From contig CAZNAI010000004.1 in assembly GCA_964571235.1 (NCBI GenBank), forward strand, positions 186,001-250,000: a stretch of 64,000 bases of DNA. The letters run 5' to 3'. The position numbers and the translations under genes are program-made. Positions 8,839 through 17,660 of this stretch are shown piece by piece (positions within the stretch are counted from its first letter, which is position 1; each line of letters begins with the position of its first letter). The notes beneath the pieces were generated by a model. It saw only the letters and a program-made list of their open reading frames with translations. It made no database searches and was not told the origin of the DNA. This stretch comes from JACRAV01 sp964571235. Its GTDB lineage: Bacteria; Zixibacteria; MSB-5A5; GN15; FEB-12.

Positions 8839-9164
8839 TTTGATCCTCCGGGAGTATCGTCGCCCGATGCAAAGCCGATTGTTTTGGATTGATTCGGCAT
8901 ACCCCAGATCTTTATCTCGCCGAACTGACCCTCAAACTTTTTGAGATTATCTTCAAGTGCGTTATGAAGAAGTTTCGCGTGCATTGGTGTCATAATAATG
9001 CGAGCCAGCACGCGGGATTTGGGGGTGCGCGGCATGACGCGCGAGAAGTCGATGACAATTTCAGTCGGCGAGTGGGTGATCATCGCGAGGTTGGCGTAAA
9101 TCCCCTCGGCTTCTTTTTCGCCAAGTTCAATATTGATCTGTTGCGGCGGTTGATTCATATCCAT
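8835..9164 (-). CDS. DUF3467 family protein
   Basis: This cytosolic protein of 109 residues contains the DUF3467 hallmarks: YANLAMITHSPTEIVIDF, then RVMPRTPKSRVLARIIMTP and an alpha-helical C-terminus. The biochemical role is unknown. It is the first gene of a two- or three-gene minus-strand operon with the GH57 enzyme and the small zinc-ribbon protein, and it has its own promoter-like sequence upstream (9217-9244). Confidence 0.85.
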   Translation of the reverse strand: MDMNQPPQQINIELGEKEAEGIYANLAMITHSPTEIVIDFSRVMPRTPKSRVLARIIMTPMHAKLLHNALEDNLKKFEGQFGEIKIWGMPNQSKTIGFASGDDTPGGSK

Positions 9165-9216
9165 CGTAAGTCCTCATTTCGTGTCAACGGATTTCCCTGC
9201 TTGTAACGGGAGAGTC

Positions 9217-9244
9217 ATTTTACTATATTCGCGGCTGATGTCAA
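9217..9244 (-). promoter_or_regulatory. Sigma70-like promoter of the DUF3467/GH57 operon
   Basis: On the minus strand TTGACA (9244-9239) and TAAAAT (9222-9217) are separated by 16 bases, about 50 bases upstream of the DUF3467 start. The -35 is perfect and the -10 is good. Confidence 0.6.
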
Positions 9245-9296
9245 CGTTTTTACGTACAATCGCGGGGCCGGAGCGCCCGCTATCAGAGTGTATTTT

Positions 9297-10322
9297 ATGC
9301 CGCTAACCCAATCGCGCATGGAGAGTATCACCGCGCGCCTTGGCAAATCCCGGGTGATCGTGCTGGGCGATGTCATGCTCGACGAGTATCTCTTTGGCGC
9401 GGTTGAACGGATATCACCCGAAGCGCCCGTTCCCGTTGTCGAAATTCAATCGGACAAGCTCCTGCTCGGTGGGGCGGCCAATGTGACCGCCAATTTTCGG
9501 GCGTTGGATAATGAGCCGATACTAATTGGCGTGGTCGGCGCCGACGACGCCAGCGAACGGGTGCGACGCCTGTTGTCGAGTCATCGCATCAACCCCGACC
9601 ATTTAGTGACTGACAGTTCGCGCCAGACCACTATCAAAACCCGAATCATTGCGCATAATCAGCAAATTGTCAGAGCCGATCGGGAAGACCGCACCGATTT
9701 GAGCGCCGAGATTGAAGAACAAGTGTACCAAAAAGTGCTGGCCAATATTGATACGGCCGGCGCTCTGGTCATTTCCGATTATGGCAAAGGAGTAGTGACT
9801 CTTCCGCTCCTTGAACGGGTGATCGCGCTTTGTTTGCTGAAAAATGTGTTTATCGCGGTCGATCCGAAAGAGACGCGGTTTTTGCATTACAAGAAAGTCT
9901 CGGTGATAACGCCCAATCATCATGAGGCCGGGTTTGCCGCCGGGAGACGTATTCGTACCGAAGAAGATCTGTTGGCGGTTGGGAATGATTTGCTCGACAA
10001 GCTTGGCGCCCGCTCGATACTGATAACGCGCGGCCCGCAAGGAATGTCGCTTTTTCAGCGCGGGGCCGGCCCGACCCATATCCCGACTTTTGCCCGTGAG
10101 GTCTATGATGTAACCGGCGCCGGAGACACGGTGATCGCGGCTTTTGTTTCGGCGATTTGTGCCGGGGCGGATCTTGTGGAGGCGGCAATTGTATCAAATG
10201 CGGCGGCGGGATATACGGTCGGTCAGATCGGTACCGCTACTATCTCAAGAGCGCAGTTGCGGGAAGAGCTTGAGCGAAATTTGGACAACGGAAATGTGAG
10301 GTCGGTTCATGTCTCGAAATAA
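9297..10322 (+). CDS. rfaE1: D-glycero-beta-D-manno-heptose-7-phosphate kinase (RfaE domain I)
   Basis: This PfkB-fold sugar kinase makes heptose-1,7-bisphosphate in ADP-heptose synthesis. The protein opens with RVIVLGDVMLDEYLFG, then RISPEAPVPVV and the GGAANVTANF substrate loop. It ends with the DVTGAGDTVIAAF anion hole that contains the catalytic Asp. An in-frame GTG at 9288 is an alternative start. The enzyme is about 340 residues, that is, only the kinase half of the bifunctional HldE of enterobacteria. The adenylyltransferase half is encoded separately at 11236. Confidence 0.92.
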   Translation: MPLTQSRMESITARLGKSRVIVLGDVMLDEYLFGAVERISPEAPVPVVEIQSDKLLLGGAANVTANFRALDNEPILIGVVGADDASERVRRLLSSHRINPDHLVTDSSRQTTIKTRIIAHNQQIVRADREDRTDLSAEIEEQVYQKVLANIDTAGALVISDYGKGVVTLPLLERVIALCLLKNVFIAVDPKETRFLHYKKVSVITPNHHEAGFAAGRRIRTEEDLLAVGNDLLDKLGARSILITRGPQGMSLFQRGAGPTHIPTFAREVYDVTGAGDTVIAAFVSAICAGADLVEAAIVSNAAAGYTVGQIGTATISRAQLREELERNLDNGNVRSVHVSK

Positions 10323-11220
10323 AGTCTTCGCGGCCCTGATCGCGCTTTTGGTTTCGTCTGCCGCCGCCGCGCCACCGGTTTTCCGGTTTCGTCCACCCGA
10401 CTCGATCACCTTCACGCTCGAAGTAAAGTCCAGCCACACCCGTTCTTTCGATACCACGAACTATCCGACCGACAGCAGTATCACCACCCTTCGGCGTACG
10501 CTGACTCGCTCCGGGAACAGATTCCAGATGGTGTCACAACCGATCTCTATTGTCACTAAAAGCGGAGGTCAGGTTGCGGATAATCCAATCAACGGAATAT
10601 TGGAAGGCACCAAAGTGGTGAGCATGCTTGATACGTTTGGGCTGATTACCAGCGTGAGTGGATTTGAGCATATAGGAGCGCGAATCGACTCGCAATATTC
10701 CGGGCAACTGGCCGAGCGGCTCAGGCGTTCTTTAAGCGTTGAAAATCTTTCGGCGCGGGAGCAATTCGGCTGGAATGGGATTTTGCAGAATCTAGCCGGG
10801 AGGCAGGTTGATTTTGAAAAAATTGACTACGAACAATCGCAATACCCGCTACCCGGCGGGCTTCATATTCCGCTCCTCATCGCGGTGCGCCTGACTGACA
10901 CAATCCGCCTCTCCGGGAAACTCTGCGGAGTCCTTCGGATTTCGGCCGGTTCCGATCCGATGGAACTGGCCAAGAGAATCGGCAAGACTTCCGACGAAGT
11001 GATCGTTCACTATCCGCTTTCGGATACGGCCGGTATCGGCGTAACGCAGGCCGGCTCGCGCTACAACTCCGAAACCGAGGCAGTGATTGAAATCGGCACC
11101 ATGTTGCCGCAGTCGGAAAGCACAAGTCGCGAGATTGTCGTGGCGGGTTCTACCAAATCGGGAGCAAGCGTGCTCAAGATGGTAGAAGGAGAAGCCCGGC
11201 GGTACGACTATCGCAAGTAA
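10309..11220 (+). CDS. Exported protein of unknown function
   Basis: This 303-residue protein has a signal peptide (MSRNKVFAALIALLVSSAAAA). The mature part is predicted beta-rich with many Ser/Thr, and no catalytic motif is evident. I do not recognise its family. It overlaps the 3' end of the heptose kinase gene by 14 bases and ends 15 bases before the adenylyltransferase gene. It therefore sits inside the heptose operon and is probably co-expressed. A periplasmic role is inferred only from the signal peptide. Confidence 0.7.
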   Translation: MSRNKVFAALIALLVSSAAAAPPVFRFRPPDSITFTLEVKSSHTRSFDTTNYPTDSSITTLRRTLTRSGNRFQMVSQPISIVTKSGGQVADNPINGILEGTKVVSMLDTFGLITSVSGFEHIGARIDSQYSGQLAERLRRSLSVENLSAREQFGWNGILQNLAGRQVDFEKIDYEQSQYPLPGGLHIPLLIAVRLTDTIRLSGKLCGVLRISAGSDPMELAKRIGKTSDEVIVHYPLSDTAGIGVTQAGSRYNSETEAVIEIGTMLPQSESTSREIVVAGSTKSGASVLKMVEGEARRYDYRK

Positions 11221-11235
11221 TTCCGGTTCTTCGCC

Positions 11236-11715
11236 ATGTCAATCCACGCGACGATCATTTCCCAGAGCAGTGTTTCTGCAAAACTCCGTGTGTATCGGCT
11301 TGCCCGAAAGAAGATCGTTTTCACCAACGGCGTTTTTGATATTTTGCACCGGGGGCACGTCCAATATCTGACCAAGGCGAAATCGCTGGGTGATGTGCTA
11401 ATTGTGGGACTCAACACCGATGCTTCGGTCCGTCGATTGAAAGGGAAGTCCCGGCCCATTCAGAACCAGCAAGATCGGGCAGTCATATTGTGTTCTCTGC
11501 GGATGGTCGATCATGTCATTTTGTTTTCCCAAGACACGCCGGAGAAGCTTATCAAAAAAGTAAAACCAGACGTGTTGGTGAAGGGCGCCGACTATAAGAT
11601 TGCAGAAATTGCTGGCGCCGATTTTGTGCAGTCGTACGGCGGGAAAGTTCGGCGCATCAGATTGACCCCGGGTCGTTCAACCACACGCATCATCAAAGCG
11701 AGCAAGCGTAAATGA
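11236..11715 (+). CDS. rfaE2: D-glycero-beta-D-manno-heptose 1-phosphate adenylyltransferase (RfaE domain II)
   Basis: This nucleotidyltransferase activates heptose-1-phosphate to ADP-heptose. The 159-residue protein carries the cytidylyltransferase-fold motif FTNGVFDILHRGHVQYL (HxGH-type). It also has LIVGLNTDASVRRLKG and, near the end, the GRSTTRII motif. This completes the pathway begun by the kinase at 9297. Its stop codon overlaps the ATG of the next gene by four bases. Confidence 0.92.
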   Translation: MSIHATIISQSSVSAKLRVYRLARKKIVFTNGVFDILHRGHVQYLTKAKSLGDVLIVGLNTDASVRRLKGKSRPIQNQQDRAVILCSLRMVDHVILFSQDTPEKLIKKVKPDVLVKGADYKIAEIAGADFVQSYGGKVRRIRLTPGRSTTRIIKASKRK

Positions 11716-12416
11716 ACCGCGAGCGCAGTATAAATACCGAATCGTCGGGAGCGTTCACGGGCGAAAACCAAACGCTGGCGCTCGCAGGGTACTGGCCGGC
11801 CACTGTTATGCAATTGGTGACAAGCGAGCGATACGCGGCGGCGGTTCAGATTTGTCGCGAACATCTGCTCGACAACGACCTGCCGCTGTCCGGGCGGATC
11901 GCCTATGGTCTGGCACTCTTTCACGCCGGACAACTCGAACCTGCCGCCGAGCAGTTTCGAATGGTGCTGGCTGTCGATCCGGAACATCTGGCGACGCTAA
12001 AATATCTTGGAGATATCGCGTTCGCACAGGGCGACGAATGGTCGGCGATGGCAGATTATCGTCGCGTGCTGGAAATTGATCCCCACACCTCCGGCCTATG
12101 CTCGCCGGTGAGGCGGATAAAGAACCGCGAGGTTACTCGCACGATTTCACTCGTTCGCCATGCCGAGGAAACTTCGGCCAACGAACCGCGTACCAGTCGC
12201 ATGAACTTGCCGCAGGCGGGCCGTCGCCCGCAAGTACTGGTGAGTGAGACAATCGGCGATCTGTACTTAACGCAAGGACACCCGCGCCAAGCGGCGGAGA
12301 TTTTTCAAAGATTGCACGATGAACAACCGTCGCCGCGTCTGGCCCAAAAGCTGAATAAGGCGATGGACAAAATATCGGAAAGGGAATCGACTCATGTCGC
12401 AGAAACGAATGAATGA
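11712..12416 (+). CDS. TPR-repeat protein
   Basis: This 234-residue protein contains tetratricopeptide-like helical pairs around residues 35-115 (AYGLALFHAGQLEPAAEQF, YLGDIAFAQGDEWSAMADYRRVLEIDP) and again at about 180-225 (GDLYLTQGHPRQAAEIFQRL). A basic, likely flexible linker lies between them. No signal peptide is seen. TPRs usually mediate protein-protein contacts; the partner is unknown. It overlaps the upstream heptose adenylyltransferase (ATGA) and the downstream aminopeptidase, so it is part of the same operon. Confidence 0.75.
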   Translation: MNRERSINTESSGAFTGENQTLALAGYWPATVMQLVTSERYAAAVQICREHLLDNDLPLSGRIAYGLALFHAGQLEPAAEQFRMVLAVDPEHLATLKYLGDIAFAQGDEWSAMADYRRVLEIDPHTSGLCSPVRRIKNREVTRTISLVRHAEETSANEPRTSRMNLPQAGRRPQVLVSETIGDLYLTQGHPRQAAEIFQRLHDEQPSPRLAQKLNKAMDKISERESTHVAETNE

Positions 12417-13467
12417 CCTTCGCGCCGCTATGAAAGCCGCCAACCTCGACGGTCTTCTGGTGACCCACATGGACTTTGTGAGATATTTGACGGGATTTAC
12501 CGGGAGCGCCGGACTATTGGCGCTGTTGCCCAATTCGGCGGATTTTCTCACCGACTCGCGCTACGCTGTTCAAGCGAGTCAGCAAGTCAAAGGCGCGAAA
12601 GTCACTATTCATACCGGTGGGTTACTCGATAGTTTGAAAACACTCAAGTCAGTTGCCGGGCGAAATAAGCGTCTGGGATTTGCCGGCGAGTACCTGACAG
12701 TTACCAACCGTGACCGAATCGCGAAGTCGCTCCCGGAAGCGCTCCTGATTCCCGCCGACTATCTTTTCGCAGAATTGGGCTGGGTAAAGGACAGCGATGA
12801 GATCGCGAACATCAAGAAGGCATGCGCTATCTCCGACACGGTATTTTTGCGGATACTTCCGCTGATACGACCGGGGATCGGAGAAAACGAGCTAGCCGCC
12901 GAGATGGAATATCAAATGGCGATGCTCGGTTCGGACAAGCCTGCCTTTGAGACAATTGTGGCGTCGGGGCCCCGGTCGGCGATGCCCCACGGGGTGGCGT
13001 CACGCCGCAAAGTCAAAAACAACGAGTTTATTACCTTCGACTTTGGCGCTACAGTTGGTGGGTATGTGTCCGACATGACCCGAACAGTCGTCGTTGGCAA
13101 AGCGAGCCAAAAGCACAAGACGATCTACAGCACGGTCTTGAAGTCCCAACTGGCCGGAGTCAGGAAAGTCAAAGCCGGGGTGATGGCCCGAGATGTGGAT
13201 AAGGCCTGCCGGGACATTATCGATAAATCCGGTTATGGAAAGACATTTGGTCACGGTACCGGTCACGGAATTGGCTATTATATCCACGTTGGCCCGAGGC
13301 TTGGTTCAACTTCGCCGGATAAGCTAAAGCCGGGCAACGTGGTAACAATCGAGCCGGGAATCTACGTAGCCGGCTTTGGTGGCGTTCGGATCGAGGACGA
13401 CGTATTGGTAACAACCGGCGGCGGAATTGTCCTAAACCGGGCGGAAAAAAAGTTGTTGGAGCTTTAG
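12394..13467 (+). CDS. Xaa-Pro aminopeptidase/dipeptidase (M24 family)
   Basis: This cytosolic dimetal peptidase removes residues next to proline. The 357-residue protein has the creatinase N-domain (about 1-130) and the pita-bread catalytic domain. The five metal ligands are recognisable: two Asp in FDFGATVGGYVSDMTR, the His in HGTGHGIG, the Glu in EPGIYV and the Glu in VRIEDDV. It overlaps the TPR gene and precedes accB. In many bacteria efp lies between these two genes, but here no efp is present. Confidence 0.92.
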   Translation: MSQKRMNDLRAAMKAANLDGLLVTHMDFVRYLTGFTGSAGLLALLPNSADFLTDSRYAVQASQQVKGAKVTIHTGGLLDSLKTLKSVAGRNKRLGFAGEYLTVTNRDRIAKSLPEALLIPADYLFAELGWVKDSDEIANIKKACAISDTVFLRILPLIRPGIGENELAAEMEYQMAMLGSDKPAFETIVASGPRSAMPHGVASRRKVKNNEFITFDFGATVGGYVSDMTRTVVVGKASQKHKTIYSTVLKSQLAGVRKVKAGVMARDVDKACRDIIDKSGYGKTFGHGTGHGIGYYIHVGPRLGSTSPDKLKPGNVVTIEPGIYVAGFGGVRIEDDVLVTTGGGIVLNRAEKKLLEL

Positions 13468-13525
13468 GGGTTTTACCCTATCGTTTTTAACGAGGACGAG
13501 GGAATAAAGAGGAGTAGACCAGTTT

Positions 13526-13550
13526 ACCCTGTCAACCGGCAGGGTCTTTT
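13526..13550 (+). terminator. Hairpin before accB, possible weak terminator or attenuator
   Basis: An 8-bp stem (13526-13533 with 13538-13545, one T-G pair) encloses an AACC loop and is followed by CTTTTC. It lies between the aminopeptidase stop and the accB start, ending about 13 bases before the ATG, so it may also affect translation of accB. Confidence 0.45.
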
Positions 13551-13562
13551 CAGTATACCCAT

Positions 13563-14066
13563 ATGCTAATTACCGAATCAAACATTAGAAGATTGATCCG
13601 ACTCGTTGAGGAGTCGGAGATCGAGTCACTTGAGATTTCCAGTTGGGGCCGCAAGATCAAGATTTTGCAAAAAGCGGCCCATAGCTCGAACGGCCACCAC
13701 CCCCAGGCAGTGATCATGTCGGCCCCCGCCGAAGCGGTCATGGCTGTCCATCCCGCCGCCCAAGCTCCGGCGCCAGCGCCTGCGGCCCCGGCGGCAGGTT
13801 CAGCAACTGCCGATTCCAGCCGATATGTGGAGATAAAGTCACCAATGGTGGGGACTTTCTACGGTGCCCCGGCTCCCGACGCGCCGCCGTATGTTTCGCT
13901 CAATGAGCGGATCACGGCCGGTCAGGTAGTCTGTATCGTGGAAGCCATGAAGCTGATGAACGAAATCGAGTCCGAAGTCAGCGGTCGGGTGGTCAAAGTG
14001 CTTGCGGAAAACGGCAAGCCGGTGGAGTTCGGCCAGGTCCTCTTCCAGATCGATCCTACCGCCTGA
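13563..14066 (+). CDS. accB: Biotin carboxyl carrier protein of acetyl-CoA carboxylase
   Basis: AccB carries the covalently bound biotin that shuttles carboxyl groups between AccC and AccAD in fatty acid synthesis. The 167-residue protein has the typical N-terminal helix (IRRLIRLVEESEIESLEI) and an Ala/Pro-rich linker (about 52-80). The C-terminal biotinyl domain has the EAMKLMNE motif and Lys130 as the biotin site. No strong ribosome-binding site precedes the ATG. accC is about 4.1 kb downstream and accA at 36131, so the subunits are scattered rather than in the usual accBC operon. Confidence 0.95.
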   Translation: MLITESNIRRLIRLVEESEIESLEISSWGRKIKILQKAAHSSNGHHPQAVIMSAPAEAVMAVHPAAQAPAPAPAAPAAGSATADSSRYVEIKSPMVGTFYGAPAPDAPPYVSLNERITAGQVVCIVEAMKLMNEIESEVSGRVVKVLAENGKPVEFGQVLFQIDPTA

Positions 14067-14090
14067 TCCCGGATTCGGGAAAGGGTCTCC

Positions 14091-15245
14091 ATGACACTCA
14101 AGCAGTTGTTGGTTGAGATGCTCAACCACAAGGCGTCCGACTTGCATGTCCGGGTCGGTGTGCGCCCCCACATTCGGGTCAACGGAATTCTCGAACAAAT
14201 CCAGACCGAGCCGGTGACCATCGATCTGATGGACCAGATGGTCTCGCAGATTCTCAATGAAAAACAGCTTGAGCGGTTCTATCGCAAAAACGAAATGGAC
14301 CTGGCGCTCAGCGTGGCCAAACTGGGGCGGTTCCGTATCAACCTGTTTCGTCAGCGTGGCACCACCGGAATTGCCATTCGTGCGGTCAATACCATGGTCC
14401 CGTCGTTCGAAGACTTGAATCTCCCGCCGGCAATCAAGAAACTCTCGCAGGAAAGCCGCGGTCTGGTGATCGTGACCGGCACCACCGGATCGGGAAAATC
14501 AACGACCCTGGCCTCAGTCATCGAAGAAATGAACTCCACGCGGGGACTGAATATTCTCTCAGTCGAAGACCCTATCGAATACATCTATCGCGACAAGAAA
14601 TCGATTATTTCTCAGCGTGAAGTTGGTGGCGACACCGAGTCGTTTGCCTCGGCGCTCCGGCACGCGTTTCGTCAAGACCCCGACGTTGTCCTGATCGGTG
14701 AAGTTCGAGATTTGGAAACGATGTCGATTGCGCTGACCGCGGCCGACACCGGGCACTTGGTTTTGACCACGTTGCACACCTTGAACGTGGTGGAAACGGT
14801 TACACGTATTGTATCGTTTTTCCCGCCGCACCAACATCAGCAGATACGACTTCTTCTGGCCGGCACGCTCAGAGCGATTGTCTGCCAGAGACTACTCACC
14901 CGTGGCGATATGCCGGGACGGGTTCCGGCGCTGGAGATCATGATTTCCACTGCGGCGATTCGCGAGTGCCTGATGAATCCGGAAAAGACACAGGACATTC
15001 CAGAGTTAATGGCGCAGGGTGGAATCCAATACGGTATGCAGACATTCGATCAGTCGATCATGAAACTGCACCGCGCGGGGATGATCACGTTCGAAGAGGC
15101 GATCACGGCCGCCTCCAATCCCGACGATTTCGATTTGCGGCTTAAAGGCATCACCGGCGCGGCTGACCGCTGGGATGATCCGCAGGCGGCGCCGCAAGGG
15201 GACAAAGAGCGCAAAGAAGCACCCGCGGGGTTTAGGAAGTTGTAA
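14091..15245 (+). CDS. pilT: PilT-type twitching motility / type IV pilus retraction ATPase
   Basis: This is a hexameric secretion-type ATPase that powers pilus retraction. The 384-residue protein has the N-terminal PAS-like domain (SDLHVRVGVRPHIRVNGIL), Walker A (GTTGSGKST), the Asp box, Walker B (DVVLIGEVRDLETM), the His box (TGHLVLTTLHT) and the arginine-containing QRL motif. The last 30 residues are a charged extension. No other pilus genes are in the window, so it is isolated. A strong terminator follows at 15305-15331. Confidence 0.9.
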   Translation: MTLKQLLVEMLNHKASDLHVRVGVRPHIRVNGILEQIQTEPVTIDLMDQMVSQILNEKQLERFYRKNEMDLALSVAKLGRFRINLFRQRGTTGIAIRAVNTMVPSFEDLNLPPAIKKLSQESRGLVIVTGTTGSGKSTTLASVIEEMNSTRGLNILSVEDPIEYIYRDKKSIISQREVGGDTESFASALRHAFRQDPDVVLIGEVRDLETMSIALTAADTGHLVLTTLHTLNVVETVTRIVSFFPPHQHQQIRLLLAGTLRAIVCQRLLTRGDMPGRVPALEIMISTAAIRECLMNPEKTQDIPELMAQGGIQYGMQTFDQSIMKLHRAGMITFEEAITAASNPDDFDLRLKGITGAADRWDDPQAAPQGDKERKEAPAGFRKL

Positions 15246-15261
15246 CCATTTGGCCGCAACG

Positions 15262-15281
15262 GGCAGACGAGGGCGTCTGCC
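15262..15281. repeat. Hairpin repeat with AGGG loop
   Basis: The 8-bp arms GGCAGACG and CGTCTGCC enclose AGGG. The same stem recurs at 26207-26226 with an AGGA loop. Confidence 0.75.
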
Positions 15282-15304
15282 GCCCATTGTCATCGAACAT
15301 TTGT

Positions 15305-15331
15305 AGCCCACCGCTCTGCGGTGGGCTTTTT
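15305..15331 (+). terminator. Rho-independent terminator of pilT
   Basis: Ten-base-pair perfect arms (15305-15314 and 15318-15327) around a TCT loop are followed by TTTT, 60 bases after the pilT stop. Confidence 0.85.
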
Positions 15332-15370
15332 CTTTGGCAGACTGTGCCAGGCCTTGGGCCTTCGGCGTGT

Positions 15371-15496
15371 TTTCCGTGCGCGGCAGGCTTCCTGCCTGCC
15401 CGTGGCGTCGGGCGTCCTCACCCGACGACGTGCCTGGTGTTCATCCCCGTGCACCACGTTTTCGTGGCGGCCGAGGTCGACCGCCACGCACGGAAA
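15371..15496. repeat. 126-bp composite palindromic element
   Basis: The outer 10-bp arms TTTCCGTGCG (15371-15380) and CGCACGGAAA (15487-15496) are exact complements. Inside lie smaller hairpins: a GGCAGG/CCTGCC stem near 15381-15396, a TCCT-loop hairpin at 15406-15427, and a CCACG-TTTT-CGTGG stem near 15456-15469. Together they could fold as a branched structure. It ends two bases before the stop of the minus-strand glycosyltransferase gene. Confidence 0.65.
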
Positions 15497-15498
15497 TA

Positions 15499-17487
15499 TT
15501 ACTGCAGTCTTGGGCGGGCGTAGGGGTTCAGGCGGTTGCACTTGGTGAGGCAGTCGCGGCTTTTTTGATCGAGGCGGGCGGTCCTGTAAGCAATCGCGGC
15601 GAAGGCGGTGATATAGTAATCATCGGGATACTCAGTCAGTAAGCGGTCGACCAGTACAATCGCTGAGTCAGTGTTGCGGTAAAGGATTGCGTAGATATTG
15701 ACGCGCAAAGTAGAGGAGAGGCGGTTGTGCGGGTGGGCGAGATCAAAAGCATCGAGTAACAAACGCGCGGAATCTTCGTTGCCAAGCGCATTCTGAAAAT
15801 ACGCCTGCTCGAAAAGTGTCGCGGTATACTTTGCTTTGCGCAAGGCTAAAAACTGCAAGTGATACGACCAGAGTATCGGCTCAGCGATTGAAAAGGCGCC
15901 GGCGAGCCCGTGATAATCTTTGTCGACTTCGGCCCAGTCGCCGGAATTCGTGAACAGGTGAGTAGGATTGTAATCTCTGAAAAAAGTTGGGTCATGGCGT
16001 ACTGTGCCAAGATAGTTGAATACGCCGTTTAGATCGTTGTCAATCGTTAGTGCGGGTGCATACGATCCGGTGACAAGAACCGAAGGGTCAATGATCTCGG
16101 AGATTTCGCGGTTGAGAGTCTTCAGGTCGTAGCGCGGATCGGAATAGGCCGCGTATAAGTCGCGACCATTGGTGACAACATAGAAGGCGGCGATGAGAAT
16201 AATGAGTAGCCGAATAGCGATTATGGGAAGTTCACCTCTTCCGCGAAATCGAATAATCAAAAGTGAAAGTACTACGGCCACCGCTCCAGCCAGACAGTAG
16301 GGGAGGACCGTTTTGAATCCAATAAACGTGTGAGCGAGATTGGCGCCGTACGAGATGATTTGATTTGCCAAATAGAGTATGATCAGAAAAATCAGCGGTA
16401 CGGCCAGCCAAACAGGTTTGAGCACAAGAGAGAGTTTCCCCTGCCACCAATCGATGAGTGGAACAAATAGTGTAAGCGCAGGAAGGATCGCGACGATCAG
16501 ATATCTAAGCGGGCGATATTCAAAGGGGAAGAAGACAAGTAATGAAACCACCAGCCAAGCCAGCGAGAAGAGAACCGACAAGTCCGCGCGAGTTAACTTG
16601 AACAGGTCTCGCGAAGCCAGCCAGACTATTGATCCTGTGCAGGCAATCATGACTGTGCCAATACCGAAAAGGGTCAGTCCGCCTTCGCCACCAAACGAGA
16701 GGAACATGCCGAGTGGCCCCAGTGGATCGGCAATGTACTTTGATACGCGGAGCAGTTCGGTCGTGTCCATGTGGTACTGCCACCAGAGCCCCAAATCTCC
16801 GCCCATGAAGAAAAGTAGATACGCCCCAAAAGCGAACAAGCCGCCGACCAAAGTTAGTCCAATCGGTCTGAGCGAGCGAGACCTGAGAAAACATATTTGA
16901 GTTGCGACAATCGGCACAAAAAGTAGCACCCCGAAGAGCTTGCCGAACAGGGCCGCTCCTGCCATTGCGACTCCGCTGAGAATCTGGCCTACGGGGCGTT
17001 CCCCCCAGTGTGCGTAAACAAAGAAAGTAAGGCCAAGGAAAAAGAGCAGTCCGTTTTCGAGATACGGCATGCGGTTGTAGGTTAGCAGGATGAAATTCGA
17101 CAAGAGCAGAAGTCCGACCCCAATGACCCTTTCCCAGCTCCAATATTTGCGCAGGGCAAGGAGCCAGAGGAGGATTCCACAAAGGCTCAGAAGTGTCGAC
17201 GCGACATTTGCGGTGATTCTCGAAACTCCGGCGACAGCAAACGCCACTCGTGCGGCGGCGGAGATGGCCGTGAATTTGAGCGGGGAAAAGCGCGGATAGT
17301 CGACTTGGCGATCTGCGGGGAACAAGGTCGCTTGACGGGAATGCCAGGTGTAAAGATACGGATCGGTCAGCGCCGACTGGCCGTATTGAGCCAGAGCGAT
17401 CGGCGGGTCGGCGTCGAGTTGGACAAAGCGCAGACCAACAAAGATGAAGCAGAGAAGTATAAGTGCTGGAAGAATCAGTTTGCGCAT
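15499..17487 (-). CDS. Polytopic membrane glycosyltransferase, GT39/ArnT-like (GT-C fold)
   Basis: This is a predicted integral-membrane transferase of about 662 residues using a polyprenyl-phosphate sugar donor. It has an N-terminal membrane helix (MRKLILPALILLCFIFVGLRF), then the first periplasmic loop with an acidic LDADPP motif. About ten further hydrophobic segments reach to residue 440, followed by a soluble C-terminal domain with TPR-like helices. An in-frame start 39 bases upstream is possible; I chose 17487 because the signal-anchor begins there. The protein at 30197 has the same architecture and a matching loop (ESDPPLRLS), so the two are paralogues. Confidence 0.75.
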   Translation of the reverse strand: MRKLILPALILLCFIFVGLRFVQLDADPPIALAQYGQSALTDPYLYTWHSRQATLFPADRQVDYPRFSPLKFTAISAAARVAFAVAGVSRITANVASTLLSLCGILLWLLALRKYWSWERVIGVGLLLLSNFILLTYNRMPYLENGLLFFLGLTFFVYAHWGERPVGQILSGVAMAGAALFGKLFGVLLFVPIVATQICFLRSRSLRPIGLTLVGGLFAFGAYLLFFMGGDLGLWWQYHMDTTELLRVSKYIADPLGPLGMFLSFGGEGGLTLFGIGTVMIACTGSIVWLASRDLFKLTRADLSVLFSLAWLVVSLLVFFPFEYRPLRYLIVAILPALTLFVPLIDWWQGKLSLVLKPVWLAVPLIFLIILYLANQIISYGANLAHTFIGFKTVLPYCLAGAVAVVLSLLIIRFRGRGELPIIAIRLLIILIAAFYVVTNGRDLYAAYSDPRYDLKTLNREISEIIDPSVLVTGSYAPALTIDNDLNGVFNYLGTVRHDPTFFRDYNPTHLFTNSGDWAEVDKDYHGLAGAFSIAEPILWSYHLQFLALRKAKYTATLFEQAYFQNALGNEDSARLLLDAFDLAHPHNRLSSTLRVNIYAILYRNTDSAIVLVDRLLTEYPDDYYITAFAAIAYRTARLDQKSRDCLTKCNRLNPYARPRLQ

Positions 17488-17581
17488 GGTGGGGAGTATA
17501 GGGGAGGTGAGCGACGTGGTCAACAAATGGGTAATGGCTGTCTTCGCGTACCTCGCTGCCTGTCGAGGCGAGATTGCTTCG

Positions 17582-17600
17582 GTCCCGCTAAGAGCGGGAC
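17582..17600. repeat. Short hairpin repeat
   Basis: The 8-bp arms GTCCCGCT and AGCGGGAC enclose AAG. It lies in the divergent region between the glycosyltransferase and the small membrane protein. Confidence 0.6.
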
Positions 17601-17660
17601 ACTCGCAACGACGTTAGTGTTGGCTTTGGTGATGATTCGGAAATCGCTCAAAAGTGGTCG

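Noticed and set aside
16520..17182. A 220-residue minus-strand frame within the GT39-like gene
   Set aside because: It lies in another frame of a convincing membrane protein gene, and its sequence is rich in Arg, Pro and His without family features.
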